NCBI GenBank assembly: GCA_019695215.1
Contig: JAIBAK010000006.1
Location: 1-64,000 of the forward strand
Reading direction: 5' to 3'
Origin: Bacteroidia bacterium
GTDB taxonomy: Bacteria > Bacteroidota > Bacteroidia > UKL13-3
DNA: 64,000 nt
The notes under the pieces are model-generated. The model did not search any database, had not been told where the DNA came from, and worked only from the letters and a program-made list of their open reading frames with translations. This document shows positions 50,388 through 59,601 of this stretch, in pieces. Numbering within the stretch: the stretch's first letter is position 1; every line of letters starts with the position of its first letter. The position numbers and the translations under genes are program-made.

Positions 50388-51161
50388 GTGAATTCAACTT
50401 TCCGTTTTTTATACTTATTTCTTTTGCCGGTATTGCTGTTTGTTTCATGCAGGCAAAGCCAACCCGATGCGCTGAAAGAAGATAAAAAGCACCTGTCGGG
50501 GGTTTGGTTAAACAAAACAGTGTTGGATGCCGCCTGCAAGCAAGGCCCTTATTTTGACAGTACGCTTTTTTGGAGTGCCACTCAGCTCATCATCGACAGC
50601 AATCAGCCTAACATATGTATTATGGTGAATGATGATTTGGAACAAACTCCTTTTGCCCTCAGGTATGAAAAAAACCGGATTTTATTGTTTGAACAGGGCT
50701 ATACCGATTCCATTATTTTACAATACAACCGCGAAAAGGATTGCCTCATTATGCACGACCTGATGGCGAAAACAGATTTTGAGTTTGTGCGCGGGTTTGA
50801 AAAAAAAGATGCCTTTAAAAAACAACTCCGCTCTTGCTGGCTCAGCGGAAATTATACCGCTTTCTGGGGAAGTTTCAGGGATATGGATAATGGCAGCGGC
50901 AAAATTACTTTCTTAGATAACGGAAAAATAAACGGCTGGGATAAAGCCGACAGGTATGAGGTGTTTATAAACGGAGATTATGCTTCTTTTGCCGATCATC
51001 CCTTAATAGCTTTGTACAAAGATTCTGCTGAAGAACTATATATCTGGAACAAACGGAGCGATACAGTTGAATTGTTTAACCCGGTTACTTTATACAATGC
51101 AGGCGAGAAACCCTATTATGGAATGGGTACAAGCCGGGCTTTATTAATCAAAGAAAAATGA
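50388..51161 (+). CDS. Putative lipoprotein of unknown function
   Basis: The 257-residue product starts with GTG at 50388; no ATG is available before the signal peptide and the next is about residue 74. A lipobox follows (LFVSCRQSQPD, Cys about 21). The rest is beta-rich with aromatic residues (LFWSATQLIIDSNQPNICIMVNDD, DRYEVFINGDYASFADHPLIALYKDS). No family was recognised. Its stop codon overlaps the ATG of the NAD(P)HX repair gene (ATGA), suggesting co-translation. Confidence 0.68.
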   Translation: MNSTFRFLYLFLLPVLLFVSCRQSQPDALKEDKKHLSGVWLNKTVLDAACKQGPYFDSTLFWSATQLIIDSNQPNICIMVNDDLEQTPFALRYEKNRILLFEQGYTDSIILQYNREKDCLIMHDLMAKTDFEFVRGFEKKDAFKKQLRSCWLSGNYTAFWGSFRDMDNGSGKITFLDNGKINGWDKADRYEVFINGDYASFADHPLIALYKDSAEELYIWNKRSDTVELFNPVTLYNAGEKPYYGMGTSRALLIKEK

Positions 51162-52690
51162 AACTGCTTCATACAGGAGAAATTCAGCAATGGGACCAGT
51201 TCACCATAAAAAATGAACCCATTACTTCGCTTGAATTAATGGAACGTGCAGCGGCAACATGCAGCCACTGGCTCATGCAGCATTATACAGATCAGGTACG
51301 GTTTTTAATTTTTTGCGGCACCGGAAATAATGGAGGAGACGGATTAGCTATTGCGCGCCACTTAGACAAAGCCCGTTACAGGGTAGAGGTTTTTGTAATA
51401 GAAGGCAAACAACGAAGCCACGATTTTAAGCACGAACTCCGTTCGTGGGAAATGCAATTAGGCCAGAAAGTAAATTTGCTTAAAGGAAATGATTTCCCCG
51501 AAATAACGAAGGATGATATAGTGGTGGACGCCTTGTACGGAACGGGATTTAAAGGAGTGCTTTCGGGAGTAGCGGTGCAGTTGGTCAATTACCTCAATCA
51601 ATCGGCTGCTCAGGTAATTTCGGTTGATGTGCCTTCAGGGTTAAACTGTGATGTAATTAAACAACCTGACGGAGCTGCAATTGTGTGCGCTTCTGCTACG
51701 CTTACTTTTCAGGTACCTAAGTATGCATTTTTGTTTCCCGAAAACGGAAACTATACCGGCTTTGTGCATGTATTATCCATTGGGTTGCATCCGGCATTTA
51801 AAACAGATGGAATACCACATACTTTTTATACCGATCTGAACGCTGCCCAGCTTTTGCATCGGCCACGAAAAAAGTTTTCGCATAAGGGAAATTTCGGACA
51901 CGCATGGCTTATTGCCGGAAGTAAAGGGAAAATAGGCGCTGCCTTACTTGCCGCGCGCGCCTGCCTGCGCAGTGGTACGGGTTTGCTCACTGCGCATATC
52001 CCCTCCGGAACAAGTTCGTTGTTTCATCAGGTTGTTCCCGAAGCAATGACAGAGGAGGAGAACAGTGATTGCTTTACGGTATTTAATGAAAAGAACATGA
52101 TAAGCTGTACTGCCATAGGTGCAGGGCCCGGATTGGGTACGCAGGAAGTTACCCAAAAGGCATTGCTGAAACTGCTTCAAACAGCAACTCAACCATTGGT
52201 GCTTGATGCCGATGCCCTGAATATAATTGCCGGTGCATGGGCAACGGGTGACGCAGTTAAATTACCCGAAGGAACTATTCTCACTCCTCACCCTAAAGAG
52301 TTTGAACGGCTGGCAGGTGTTTCGTCAGGTAGTGAAGAACGCATCAAATTGTTGCGAAAATTTGCCACTTCCCATAAGGTAATTGTAGTGCTTAAGGGAG
52401 CCAATACTGTGGTAGCCGATACCGAAGGAAATATTTATTTTAATGCATCCGGAAATGCTTCATTGGCAAAAGGAGGAAGCGGAGATGTTTTGTGCGGAAT
52501 TATTCTTGGGTTGATTGCTTCGGGATACCCCCCGGTTCATGCGGCTTTAGTTGGGGTCTTTGTTCACGGACTGGCAGCCGACCTATGCATAGAACATATG
52601 GGAGTGGAAACCGTACTGGCAAGCGATATTATTGAAACATTGCCCAAAGCTTTCAGGCTTATTTCACTTCGTAACCGTAAAGACTCTTAA
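51158..52690 (+). CDS. nnr: Bifunctional NAD(P)H-hydrate repair enzyme (epimerase and dehydratase)
   Basis: The 510-residue protein repairs damaged (hydrated) NADH and NADPH. The N-terminal YjeF_N domain (about 1-210) has the epimerase signature LIFCGTGNNGGDGLAIARHL and VDALYGTGFKGVL, and the C-terminal YjeF_C/carbohydrate kinase-like domain (about 235-500) has SKGKIGAALLAARACLRSGTGL, PLVLDADALNI, TPHPKEFERL and SLAKGGSGDVLCG with the ADP-binding dehydratase site. It is cytoplasmic. It overlaps the upstream lipoprotein gene by 4 nt, and its 3' end overlaps the convergent cyclophilin gene by 32 nt. Confidence 0.93.
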   Translation: MKLLHTGEIQQWDQFTIKNEPITSLELMERAAATCSHWLMQHYTDQVRFLIFCGTGNNGGDGLAIARHLDKARYRVEVFVIEGKQRSHDFKHELRSWEMQLGQKVNLLKGNDFPEITKDDIVVDALYGTGFKGVLSGVAVQLVNYLNQSAAQVISVDVPSGLNCDVIKQPDGAAIVCASATLTFQVPKYAFLFPENGNYTGFVHVLSIGLHPAFKTDGIPHTFYTDLNAAQLLHRPRKKFSHKGNFGHAWLIAGSKGKIGAALLAARACLRSGTGLLTAHIPSGTSSLFHQVVPEAMTEEENSDCFTVFNEKNMISCTAIGAGPGLGTQEVTQKALLKLLQTATQPLVLDADALNIIAGAWATGDAVKLPEGTILTPHPKEFERLAGVSSGSEERIKLLRKFATSHKVIVVLKGANTVVADTEGNIYFNASGNASLAKGGSGDVLCGIILGLIASGYPPVHAALVGVFVHGLAADLCIEHMGVETVLASDIIETLPKAFRLISLRNRKDS

Positions 52691-53294
52691 TTTCGCTTTT
52701 GGTTTTGTTCAGCACTTTCACCGTCATCGGAATATTGGTATAAGGTCTGCCTGCTCCGTTTTTGGGTTGTTTCACTATCGAATCGGCTACATTCATTCCT
52801 TTCATAATATACCCAAACACGGTATAGTTTCCGTTTAGCTGCTGTGTGGTTTGCTCGCTAAGCACTATATAAAACTGCGAACCATTTGATGCTTTTGCCG
52901 GATTATTATCACGGGCTGCACCCACCGCCCCGCGTATATGCTTAATTGAATCTACAAATTCAGCCGGAATGGTGTACCCCGGCCCACCGTTGCCATCGTT
53001 GTTCGGGTCGCTGTCTTTTGAATTGGGATCTCCACCCTGAATTACGAAATTATCCACGCAGCGGTGAAAGGTGGTATTATCAAAAAAACCACTATCGGCT
53101 AATTTTAAAAAATTGCTGCGATGCTGAGGTGTTTCCTTATAAAGCCACATATACATTTTTCCAAATCCGGTACTTATTTCCACTACCTGTTCTTTTGCTT
53201 CGGGAACAGGATCAGGAGACGGGTCGTCTTTTTTTCCTGAGCAGGCAAAAATAATAGCGGCAACCGCCAGCGGAATCCAAATTAATTTATTCAT
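52659..53294 (-). CDS. Cyclophilin-type peptidyl-prolyl isomerase lipoprotein
   Basis: The 211-residue protein has a lipoprotein signal (FACSGKKDD, Cys about 18) and a cyclophilin domain at about 38-200: MYMWLYKETPQHRSNFLKLADSG, FHRCVDNFVIQGGDPNSKDSD (the catalytic arginine and FxxxQGGD), RGAVGAARD, NGSQFYIVLS and YTVFGYIMKGMNVAD. It catalyses cis-trans proline isomerisation in the periplasm or at the outer membrane. It starts with a 4-nt overlap with the upstream epimerase gene, so they are co-transcribed. Its 3' end overlaps the convergent NAD(P)HX repair gene. Confidence 0.9.
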   Translation of the reverse strand: MNKLIWIPLAVAAIIFACSGKKDDPSPDPVPEAKEQVVEISTGFGKMYMWLYKETPQHRSNFLKLADSGFFDNTTFHRCVDNFVIQGGDPNSKDSDPNNDGNGGPGYTIPAEFVDSIKHIRGAVGAARDNNPAKASNGSQFYIVLSEQTTQQLNGNYTVFGYIMKGMNVADSIVKQPKNGAGRPYTNIPMTVKVLNKTKSEIKSLYGYEVK

Positions 53295-54298
53295 AAAGGA
53301 AATTTTTGTGTTAAACGCAATACTCCGTTTTGCTCGCTAAGGTAATGGAAGGGTTCATTTTTTACAATCATAAAACCATCTAAATCGGTAAAATCAACAT
53401 CGTGACATAATTGCATGGCACTGGCAATACCCAGTGTGCTTTCTATCATGCAGCCAATCATGGTTTTTAATCCGGCCTGCCTCGCTTTGGTTAAAATATC
53501 TATCCCCTTAAGGTATCCGCCTGCTTTCATCAGTTTCATGTTCACTCCGTGAAACTGTTTGGCAATCTCACTCATTTCCGAATTATCAGTTACCGATTCG
53601 TCAGCAATAAACGGAAACGGACTTTTGGGTTTAGCGTAGAGGTAATCGGTTACACAATCGCTGGGCATTGGTTGCTCTACAAAGGCTATGTTCAGGTGTT
53701 TTATTTTTTCAAGAAATAAAAGCAACTCATCGGCATCATCAAAGGCTTCATTGGGGTCAAGGTAAATACGGCCTTTGTAGGAGGCTCCCAACGCTTTCAG
53801 CGATTCTTCGCCCGAGTCTTTATTTACTTTTATTTTGATAGCTGAAAAACGACTTAAATTATTTGATGATAAAAATTCTCCTATCTGTTGGGGCTCCATA
53901 ATCGGTATGGAATAACAGGTTTTTACTTCAGAAGGAGTTTTGATTCCTAATAGTTTATCAATGCTTTTACCCTGTGCGGCACATAAGTAATGCACAAATG
54001 CCGATTCAATTCCAAAACGAAGGGCATGAGGCAACGGAAGGCTGTCTAAAAAACGGCTGAAATTGGAAAGTGTGGGGTAGGTTCCCTGCACCCCGTTTTT
54101 AAACTCTCTGAAAAAAGCCTCAATCATCTCAGGTGTTTCTCCGTAGCGAATATTGGGAGCAATTTCTCCGGTTCCGCTATGCCCTTTATTATCAGCTACC
54201 CTTAAAATAAAATTGGGCTTGTACTCCGAACTGTTGCGCGAGATAACCCAGGTATACTTTAATTCCAACCGCAAAGGCTCTAAACTCCACGTAAGCAT
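53291..54298 (-). CDS. Enolase-superfamily dipeptide epimerase (L-Ala-D/L-Glu type)
   Basis: The 335-residue protein belongs to the muconate-lactonising subgroup of the enolase superfamily. The catalytic KxK motif is in FSAIKIKVNKD, metal ligands lie in LDPNEAF, AFVEQPMP and IADES, and the second lysine is in VNMKLMKAGGYLKG. These are the features of L-Ala-D/L-Glu and related dipeptide epimerases that recycle murein peptides. Exact substrate preference is not visible. The length is normal. It is the upstream gene of a two-gene unit with the cyclophilin lipoprotein. Confidence 0.88.
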   Translation of the reverse strand: MLTWSLEPLRLELKYTWVISRNSSEYKPNFILRVADNKGHSGTGEIAPNIRYGETPEMIEAFFREFKNGVQGTYPTLSNFSRFLDSLPLPHALRFGIESAFVHYLCAAQGKSIDKLLGIKTPSEVKTCYSIPIMEPQQIGEFLSSNNLSRFSAIKIKVNKDSGEESLKALGASYKGRIYLDPNEAFDDADELLLFLEKIKHLNIAFVEQPMPSDCVTDYLYAKPKSPFPFIADESVTDNSEMSEIAKQFHGVNMKLMKAGGYLKGIDILTKARQAGLKTMIGCMIESTLGIASAMQLCHDVDFTDLDGFMIVKNEPFHYLSEQNGVLRLTQKFPL

Positions 54299-54362
54299 AT
54301 GATTTCGCTTTTATTAATAGTTAAAAAGCCAAAAATGCACTTAATTTTTAAAATGCCTTCCC

Positions 54363-54370
54363 TATATTTG
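54363..54370 (+). promoter_or_regulatory. -7 box of the RIC-type gene
   Basis: TATATTTG matches TAnnTTTG, 19 nt before the ATG at 54390. A TTA at 54341-54343 sits at the N19 position of a weak -33. Confidence 0.45.
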
Positions 54371-54389
54371 TTCACTTCTGCACATCGCA

Positions 54390-55133
54390 ATGAGCAACAG
54401 AAAAAAATACGTAAGCGAACTTTTAATGGAAAATCACCGCTATGCTGCAGTGATGTTTCAGCATGGTATTGATTTCTTTGATCACTTGGATCAAACCTTA
54501 GATGAGGTGTGCCGAACCAAGCAGGTGAGTATTGATAAAATTTACGACCAGTTGGCCCGCACCGAAGTTTTGTTCAGGCATATGGAAGAAGATTTCAGGC
54601 ATTATTCGCCCGGACGATTATGTTCCTACCTGCAACGCAGTCATCACAATTATTCGCAGGTGATGTTGCCAATAATACAACATCATATTGAGCGCACCGC
54701 CCGTCATTACGGAAAGGAATATCCACACCTGCACCTGCTCAGCAATATATTTGATACTTTTCGCAGAGATTTCCTCATTCACATAGGTTATGAAAACAAA
54801 GTAGTGTTTCCGTATATCAAAAAACTGGAACACCATACCATGCAGTTTGCACATGATTTTCTGCTGCAGGTAAAAGAGTTTACGTTAGATACATTTATTC
54901 TGCGCCATGCCCACGATGATGATGATATGTTGTTAATACGCAGTCTTACCAATCAGTTTAAAACCGACAGTAACGATCATATTGCTTACCGCATTCTCAT
55001 TAAAGAGCTGGAAGATTTTGAACAGGACCTGAAACTGCATAGCCTCATCGAAGAAAAAATTCTTATTCCCAAAGCACAAAAATTTGAGCAGTTGCTCAAA
55101 AAGAAAGTGCAGGAAATGGTAAGGATGAATTAA
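54390..55133 (+). CDS. RIC/YtfE-like hemerythrin-type di-iron protein
   Basis: The 247-residue protein is mainly helical with the histidine and acidic pattern of the iron-sulfur cluster repair (RIC) family: LLMENHRYAAVMFQHGIDF, LQRSHHNYSQVMLPIIQHHIERTARHYGKEYPHLHLL, FLIHIGYENKVVFPYIKKLE and, near the end, LKLHSLIEEKILIPKAQKFEQ. The family's bound di-iron centre repairs nitrosylated or oxidised Fe-S clusters. The N-terminal ScdA domain is absent, as in other Bacteroidota members. Its coding sequence is free-standing with its own promoter. Confidence 0.8.
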   Translation: MSNRKKYVSELLMENHRYAAVMFQHGIDFFDHLDQTLDEVCRTKQVSIDKIYDQLARTEVLFRHMEEDFRHYSPGRLCSYLQRSHHNYSQVMLPIIQHHIERTARHYGKEYPHLHLLSNIFDTFRRDFLIHIGYENKVVFPYIKKLEHHTMQFAHDFLLQVKEFTLDTFILRHAHDDDDMLLIRSLTNQFKTDSNDHIAYRILIKELEDFEQDLKLHSLIEEKILIPKAQKFEQLLKKKVQEMVRMN

Positions 55134-55160
55134 TCCCTGAATCAACAAGTTTTACGTAAC

Positions 55161-55191
55161 AAAAAAATCCCCCGCAGGGCGGAGGATTTGC
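55161..55191 (-). terminator. Terminator for the membrane protein gene at 55214
   Basis: On the minus strand ATCCTCCGC, a 3-4 nt loop and GCGGGGGAT (one mismatch) are followed by TTTTTTTG. It may also serve the RIC-type gene, but the T run there is short. Confidence 0.75.
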
Positions 55192-55213
55192 TATGTTCTG
55201 TATAGAATTACAA

Positions 55214-55756
55214 TCAGGCTTTAACGGCTACCGGTTTGCGGTATGCAATAAAGTACCAGGTGCCAAACATCAGCGATGAATAAAATAAATCACCCACTAA
55301 TGTCCATTTATAAAACGGAATGGCATTGTAATAACTCAGCATTAATCCGTTAAAAGTGCGCGGATACAATGATAAATCCTGATACAGGTAGGCGAAATTG
55401 GTAAGCAGGAAAAACGCAAGCGAAGCAGCTACCGTTCTGCCCAGTACCTGCTGTACCGAAAATTTATTATTTAACCCGAAACCAATGGCTGCTGTTAGCA
55501 GCATGGCAGCATACACCGGCAAAAACTGCCCTTTGGTTAAATACTCCATATAAATGGGGTCGCTGTTTTTAAGTCCCATTAATATATCGGCTGCAAGCAT
55601 GGCTATTACCGGAACCACAAAAGCTAACCTGCGGCTTAAAAATGCTCCGCTAAAAAGGGCAAGGGCCGCTACCGGAGTAAAATTGTTGTGTACAGGGAAC
55701 AGGCGGCTTAAAGCGGCCAGTACCACCAAGGCAATAAGGATATATACTTTCTTCAT
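55214..55756 (-). CDS. Integral membrane protein, DUF6580 type
   Basis: The 180-residue protein, from the ATG at 55756, has about five transmembrane segments: VYILIALVVLAALSRL, FTPVAALALFSGAFLS, LAFVVPVIAMLAADILMGL and a KWTLVGDLFYSSLMFGTWYFI C-terminal. NFTPVAALALFSGA and WTLVGDLFYS match a small family of Bacteroidota inner-membrane proteins with no known function. The start at 55771 is less likely because the extra residues MFYTR precede the natural MKKVY start. Confidence 0.75.
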   Translation of the reverse strand: MKKVYILIALVVLAALSRLFPVHNNFTPVAALALFSGAFLSRRLAFVVPVIAMLAADILMGLKNSDPIYMEYLTKGQFLPVYAAMLLTAAIGFGLNNKFSVQQVLGRTVAASLAFFLLTNFAYLYQDLSLYPRTFNGLMLSYYNAIPFYKWTLVGDLFYSSLMFGTWYFIAYRKPVAVKA

Positions 55757-55919
55757 ACGTGTGTAAAACAAGTGTTGCGAAGGTAAGGGACGGAACTAAA
55801 TTGAGCAAACAAAGAATTCACCCTGCTTTCCACAATTTGCTTTAATCCTGAAAACAAACAAGTTTGTCGGATATGGTCTGTGATTCATATGAATGCCCCG
55901 GCCTGCGCCATGCTTTTTC

Positions 55920-55950
55920 TTGACTATGGGGGTGTATTGTCCTAATTTCG
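55920..55950 (+). promoter_or_regulatory. Promoter of the M16 peptidase gene
   Basis: TTG at 55920-55922, a 20-nt spacer and TAATTTCG at 55943-55950 (7 of 8 positions of TAnnTTTG). The start codon is 22-31 nt further on. Confidence 0.5.
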
Positions 55951-55972
55951 TTCCCTGCAAACTAATAAATTT

Positions 55973-58840
55973 ATGCATAATATGAGAAAATTTTCCTCGC
56001 TTTTGCTCTCGGTACTTTTTATGGGTACCACGGCTTTTGCCCAGCAAAAAGCGGCTACTCCCGCACTTTCGGCACCGGTGGCCACTACCACCAACGGCCC
56101 CGTTTTAATTGAAAAAATTGAAAAGAAAGATGGCGAAATTGTTATCCCTTACGAAAAGTGGAAACTCCCCAACGGACTGATTGTGTTTCTTCATGAAGAC
56201 CACTCGGATCCGATTGTACACGTAAATGTTACTTACCGTGTGGGTTCAAACCGCGAGGTAGCCGGCCGCACCGGATTTGCCCACTTCTTTGAGCACATGA
56301 TGTTTCAGGGATCAGATCATATTGCTGACGAGGAACATATTAAAATAGTAGAAAGCGTAGGAGGTGATATGAATGGAACCACTGACCGCGACCGTACCAA
56401 CTATTTTGAAACCATGCCAAGTAATTACCTCGAAACAGCTCTTTGGTTAGAAAGCGACCGTATGGGCTTTTTGCTTGATGCCGTTACCAAAAAGAAATTC
56501 GAAAGCCAGCGCGATGCGGTTAAAAATGAAAAAGGACAGGGTATTAATGCCCCTTACGGAAGAGTAGAAGAACTGGTAGCTTCTAACCTTTATCCGCAGG
56601 GACATCCATACAGCTGGACCACCATTGGATACCTGGAAGATTTGAACGCAGCTACGGTAGAGGATTTAAAAAACTTTTTTCTTCGCTGGTACGGACCCAA
56701 CAATGCCATATTAACTGTAGCCGGGGATATTAATCCTCAGGAAACATTAAAGCTGATTGAAAAATACTTTGGCAGCATTAACCGCGGACCGGAAGTAAAA
56801 AAACTGCGTGTAGATCCTTTTTACCTGCCCGATGACCGTTATGCCTCATACACCGACCGTGTGTATATTCCGTTGTTTCAGGTGGTGTATCCATCGGTAA
56901 AAAATTACGATGCCGATGAACCCGCACTCGATTTACTGGCAAGTATTCTTGGAAACGGAAACAGCTCACCTTTCTATAAAAATTTAGTAAAAACAGAACG
57001 TGCCCTTCAGGCAAGTGTATTTAATCCGTGTGGCGAACTTGGAGGAGAATTTACCATTCAGATTGCCGGAAATTACGGAACTCCGCTTGATAGTGTAAAA
57101 GTATGGCTCACCGAAACATTCGGACAATTTGAAAAAGCCGGAATAAGTGATGACCAACTGCAGCGCGCCAAGGCAATGATGGAAGCACAACTGATTGGAG
57201 GCTTTGAAAGTATTGCCGGACGTGCATCGCAACTTGCTTCATGGGAATACCTGGTAGGCCGCACCTGGAATATTGGTGATGAACTAAAGCGTTACAACAA
57301 GGTAACCAAAGAAGACATTATGCGCGTGTACAACAAATACATTAAAGGAAGAAATAAACTAATCGTATCTGTTTATCCCGCCATTCCCGGTGTTGAAAAC
57401 GAAGAGTACAAAGAGCCAAAAGTTACCGGTGGTTCTATGAACACGCCTGCCGAATACAATGGATTAGTATATAATAAACCCAAAGATAATTTCGATCGCA
57501 GCAAACGCCCTGTGGCAGGCCAGGCTAAATTACCTGTGGTGCCTAAATACTATACCTCAAAATTTGATAACGGATTAAAATTAATAGGAACTCAAAGTAA
57601 TGAGCAGCCTGTTGTAACCATGATTTTACGTTTGGAAGGCGGCCACTTATTAGATGCCGAAGGGAAACACGGAACAGCGGTAATTACTGCCGACATGATG
57701 AATGAGGCTACTAAAAACTTCAGCTCTGAAGCCATGAGTGACGAATTGGATAAATTAGGAAGTTCAATCAGTTTCTCAGCCGACCAGATGTCGACTACCA
57801 TAGTGGTGCGCTGCCTTAAAAAGAATTCAGCCGCCACGCTAAAACTGTTAGAGGAAAAATTGATGAATCCTAAATTTAGTGAGGATGATTTTAAGCGCCT
57901 CAAAAAGCAAATGCAGCAATTGGTAAAACAGCAAAACAGCAGTGCTGGTTATATGGCACAAACGGCTTTCCGTATGTTAATGCTTGGAAATAATGTGTAC
58001 GGAACTCCGGCCTTAGGTACCGAAAAATCAATTAAAGCCATTGAACTGAAAGATGTGCAGGCTTATTACAGCAGCTTTTACTCGCCAGCCATGGCATCGG
58101 TAACCGTAGTAGGTGATATTACCGAACAGGAGGTAATGACTCAGTTAGGTTTCCTCAAATCATGGGCAGGCAAATCATATACTATTCCGGCTTTACCGGC
58201 AACCCCTCAATATGAAGCCACTCAGGTTTACCTGATGGATAAACCGGGAGCACCTCAATCGCAAATACGTATTGGAATAATGGCAATGGCTTATGATTTC
58301 AACGGAGATTATTACCGCGGACGTTTAACCAATTACATGCTGGGCGGTGCCTTTAACAGCCGCATAAACCTCAATCTTCGCGAAGACAAAGGGTACTCTT
58401 ACGGATGTTATTCTTCGTTTCAGGCAAATAAATATTACGGAACATTTTCGGCCGGTGGAAGTGTGCGCACCAATGCCACCGATAGCGCTTTAACCGAGTT
58501 TTTCAAAGAGATTAAAAATTACCGTGAAGGCGGCATCACCAATGATGATGTAAAAAATACGCAAAGTTCCATCATTCTGGGCGAAGCTTTAGATTATGAA
58601 ACATCATTCCAGAAAGCAGGATTTTTGAGTCAGATTTTATTGTATAACCTTCCGGCAGATTACAATGCACAGCAAAATCAGATTTTGAGCAATATTACCC
58701 GCGATAATATGCTGGCTATTGCCAAAAAATACCTTGTGCTCGAAAAAATGATTGTGGTAGTGGTGGGAGATAAGGCTAAGATTAAGAAACCCGTTTCTAA
58801 CCTGAACCTTGGCAAAATTATCGATTACAAATTGGAATAA
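55973..58840 (+). CDS. Two-domain M16 family zinc metallopeptidase (pitrilysin-like)
   Basis: The 955-residue exported protein has a signal peptide (ending near FAQ) and two full M16 repeats. The N-terminal domain has the zinc motif H104-F-F-E107-H108 in GFAHFFEHMMFQGSDH and the downstream glutamate region KNEKGQGINAPYGR. The C-terminal domain (about 535-940) keeps the fold (NGLKLIGTQ, LRLEGGHLLDAEGKHG) but lacks the zinc motif, as expected for the non-catalytic half; NLREDKGYSYGCYS matches the substrate-closing R-Y pair. It degrades peptides in the periplasm. The start could also be the ATG at 55982. A terminator follows. Confidence 0.9.
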   Translation: MHNMRKFSSLLLSVLFMGTTAFAQQKAATPALSAPVATTTNGPVLIEKIEKKDGEIVIPYEKWKLPNGLIVFLHEDHSDPIVHVNVTYRVGSNREVAGRTGFAHFFEHMMFQGSDHIADEEHIKIVESVGGDMNGTTDRDRTNYFETMPSNYLETALWLESDRMGFLLDAVTKKKFESQRDAVKNEKGQGINAPYGRVEELVASNLYPQGHPYSWTTIGYLEDLNAATVEDLKNFFLRWYGPNNAILTVAGDINPQETLKLIEKYFGSINRGPEVKKLRVDPFYLPDDRYASYTDRVYIPLFQVVYPSVKNYDADEPALDLLASILGNGNSSPFYKNLVKTERALQASVFNPCGELGGEFTIQIAGNYGTPLDSVKVWLTETFGQFEKAGISDDQLQRAKAMMEAQLIGGFESIAGRASQLASWEYLVGRTWNIGDELKRYNKVTKEDIMRVYNKYIKGRNKLIVSVYPAIPGVENEEYKEPKVTGGSMNTPAEYNGLVYNKPKDNFDRSKRPVAGQAKLPVVPKYYTSKFDNGLKLIGTQSNEQPVVTMILRLEGGHLLDAEGKHGTAVITADMMNEATKNFSSEAMSDELDKLGSSISFSADQMSTTIVVRCLKKNSAATLKLLEEKLMNPKFSEDDFKRLKKQMQQLVKQQNSSAGYMAQTAFRMLMLGNNVYGTPALGTEKSIKAIELKDVQAYYSSFYSPAMASVTVVGDITEQEVMTQLGFLKSWAGKSYTIPALPATPQYEATQVYLMDKPGAPQSQIRIGIMAMAYDFNGDYYRGRLTNYMLGGAFNSRINLNLREDKGYSYGCYSSFQANKYYGTFSAGGSVRTNATDSALTEFFKEIKNYREGGITNDDVKNTQSSIILGEALDYETSFQKAGFLSQILLYNLPADYNAQQNQILSNITRDNMLAIAKKYLVLEKMIVVVVGDKAKIKKPVSNLNLGKIIDYKLE

Positions 58841-58863
58841 GTTTAATAGTAACAATGAGCCTG

Positions 58864-58899
58864 AAACCCCGTCAGATTAACCTTTGGCGGGGTTTTTAT
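58864..58899 (+). terminator. Rho-independent terminator after the M16 peptidase gene
   Basis: AAACCCCG (58864-58871) pairs with CGGGGTTT (58888-58895) around a 16-nt loop, followed by T residues. Confidence 0.8.
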
Positions 58900-58900
58900 T

Positions 58901-58930
58901 TTGAGTAGCGGGTGTAAATATGCATATTTG
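58901..58930 (+). promoter_or_regulatory. Promoter of the DedA gene
   Basis: TTG at 58901-58903, a 19-nt spacer and CATATTTG at 58923-58930 (7 of 8 of TAnnTTTG), placed right after the previous terminator. Confidence 0.55.
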
Positions 58931-58947
58931 TACAGAGCAAATAAAAG

Positions 58948-59601
58948 GTGACCGAGCTATTCGATTTTATAAAACATCTGGTAAATCCTGAATCAATTCT
59001 TCACTATGGCGGAATGGTGCTGCTTTTTGTGGTGATTTTTGCCGAGAACGGAGTATTCTTCGGCTTCTTCCTTCCGGGCGATTCCTTATTGTTTACAGCA
59101 GGCCTGCTATGTGCCACCGGTATTATTCACGATCCGGTTGAAGTGGTACTGCTGGTTATCAGCATTGCCTCGGTACTTGGTTATTCTTTCGGGTATTACT
59201 TCGGGCACAAAACGGGTAAGGCATTGCTCAACCGTCCGGATAGTATGTTCTTTAAAAAGAAACATATTGAAGTAGCACGTACCTATTATGATAAATATGG
59301 AGGAAAAACATTAATCATCGGCCGCTTTCTCCCCATAGTGCGCACCTTTGCACCCATACTTGCCGGCATCATCAATATGGATATGAAGCGGTTTATGCTC
59401 ATCAATATAATAGGCGCTGTTTTATGGCCCTTAGTGGTGGTAAATGCCGGTTATTTTCTGGGCAAAATGGTTCCTAATGCAAGAGACTACCTTAGTTACG
59501 TAATTGTATTGATGGTGATTGTAACGGCAATTCCTATTGTAAACGCGTATAATAATAAGAAGAAAAGTAAGGCTCAGTCTGAAGAAAGTTCCTCAGGCTA
59601 A
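58948..59601 (+). CDS. DedA family membrane protein
   Basis: The 217-residue protein starts with GTG at 58948, preceded by AAAAGG; the first downstream ATG is inside the first membrane helix. About five hydrophobic segments are present. The family motifs are FGFFLPGDSLLFTAGLL near the N-terminus and GRFLPIVRTFAPILAGI about residue 125, the re-entrant arginine-containing region of the DedA/VTT fold. Members are proposed lipid scramblases or undecaprenyl phosphate translocases dependent on the proton gradient. The C-terminus overlaps the convergent ClC gene by 4 nt. Confidence 0.9.
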   Translation: MTELFDFIKHLVNPESILHYGGMVLLFVVIFAENGVFFGFFLPGDSLLFTAGLLCATGIIHDPVEVVLLVISIASVLGYSFGYYFGHKTGKALLNRPDSMFFKKKHIEVARTYYDKYGGKTLIIGRFLPIVRTFAPILAGIINMDMKRFMLINIIGAVLWPLVVVNAGYFLGKMVPNARDYLSYVIVLMVIVTAIPIVNAYNNKKKSKAQSEESSSG

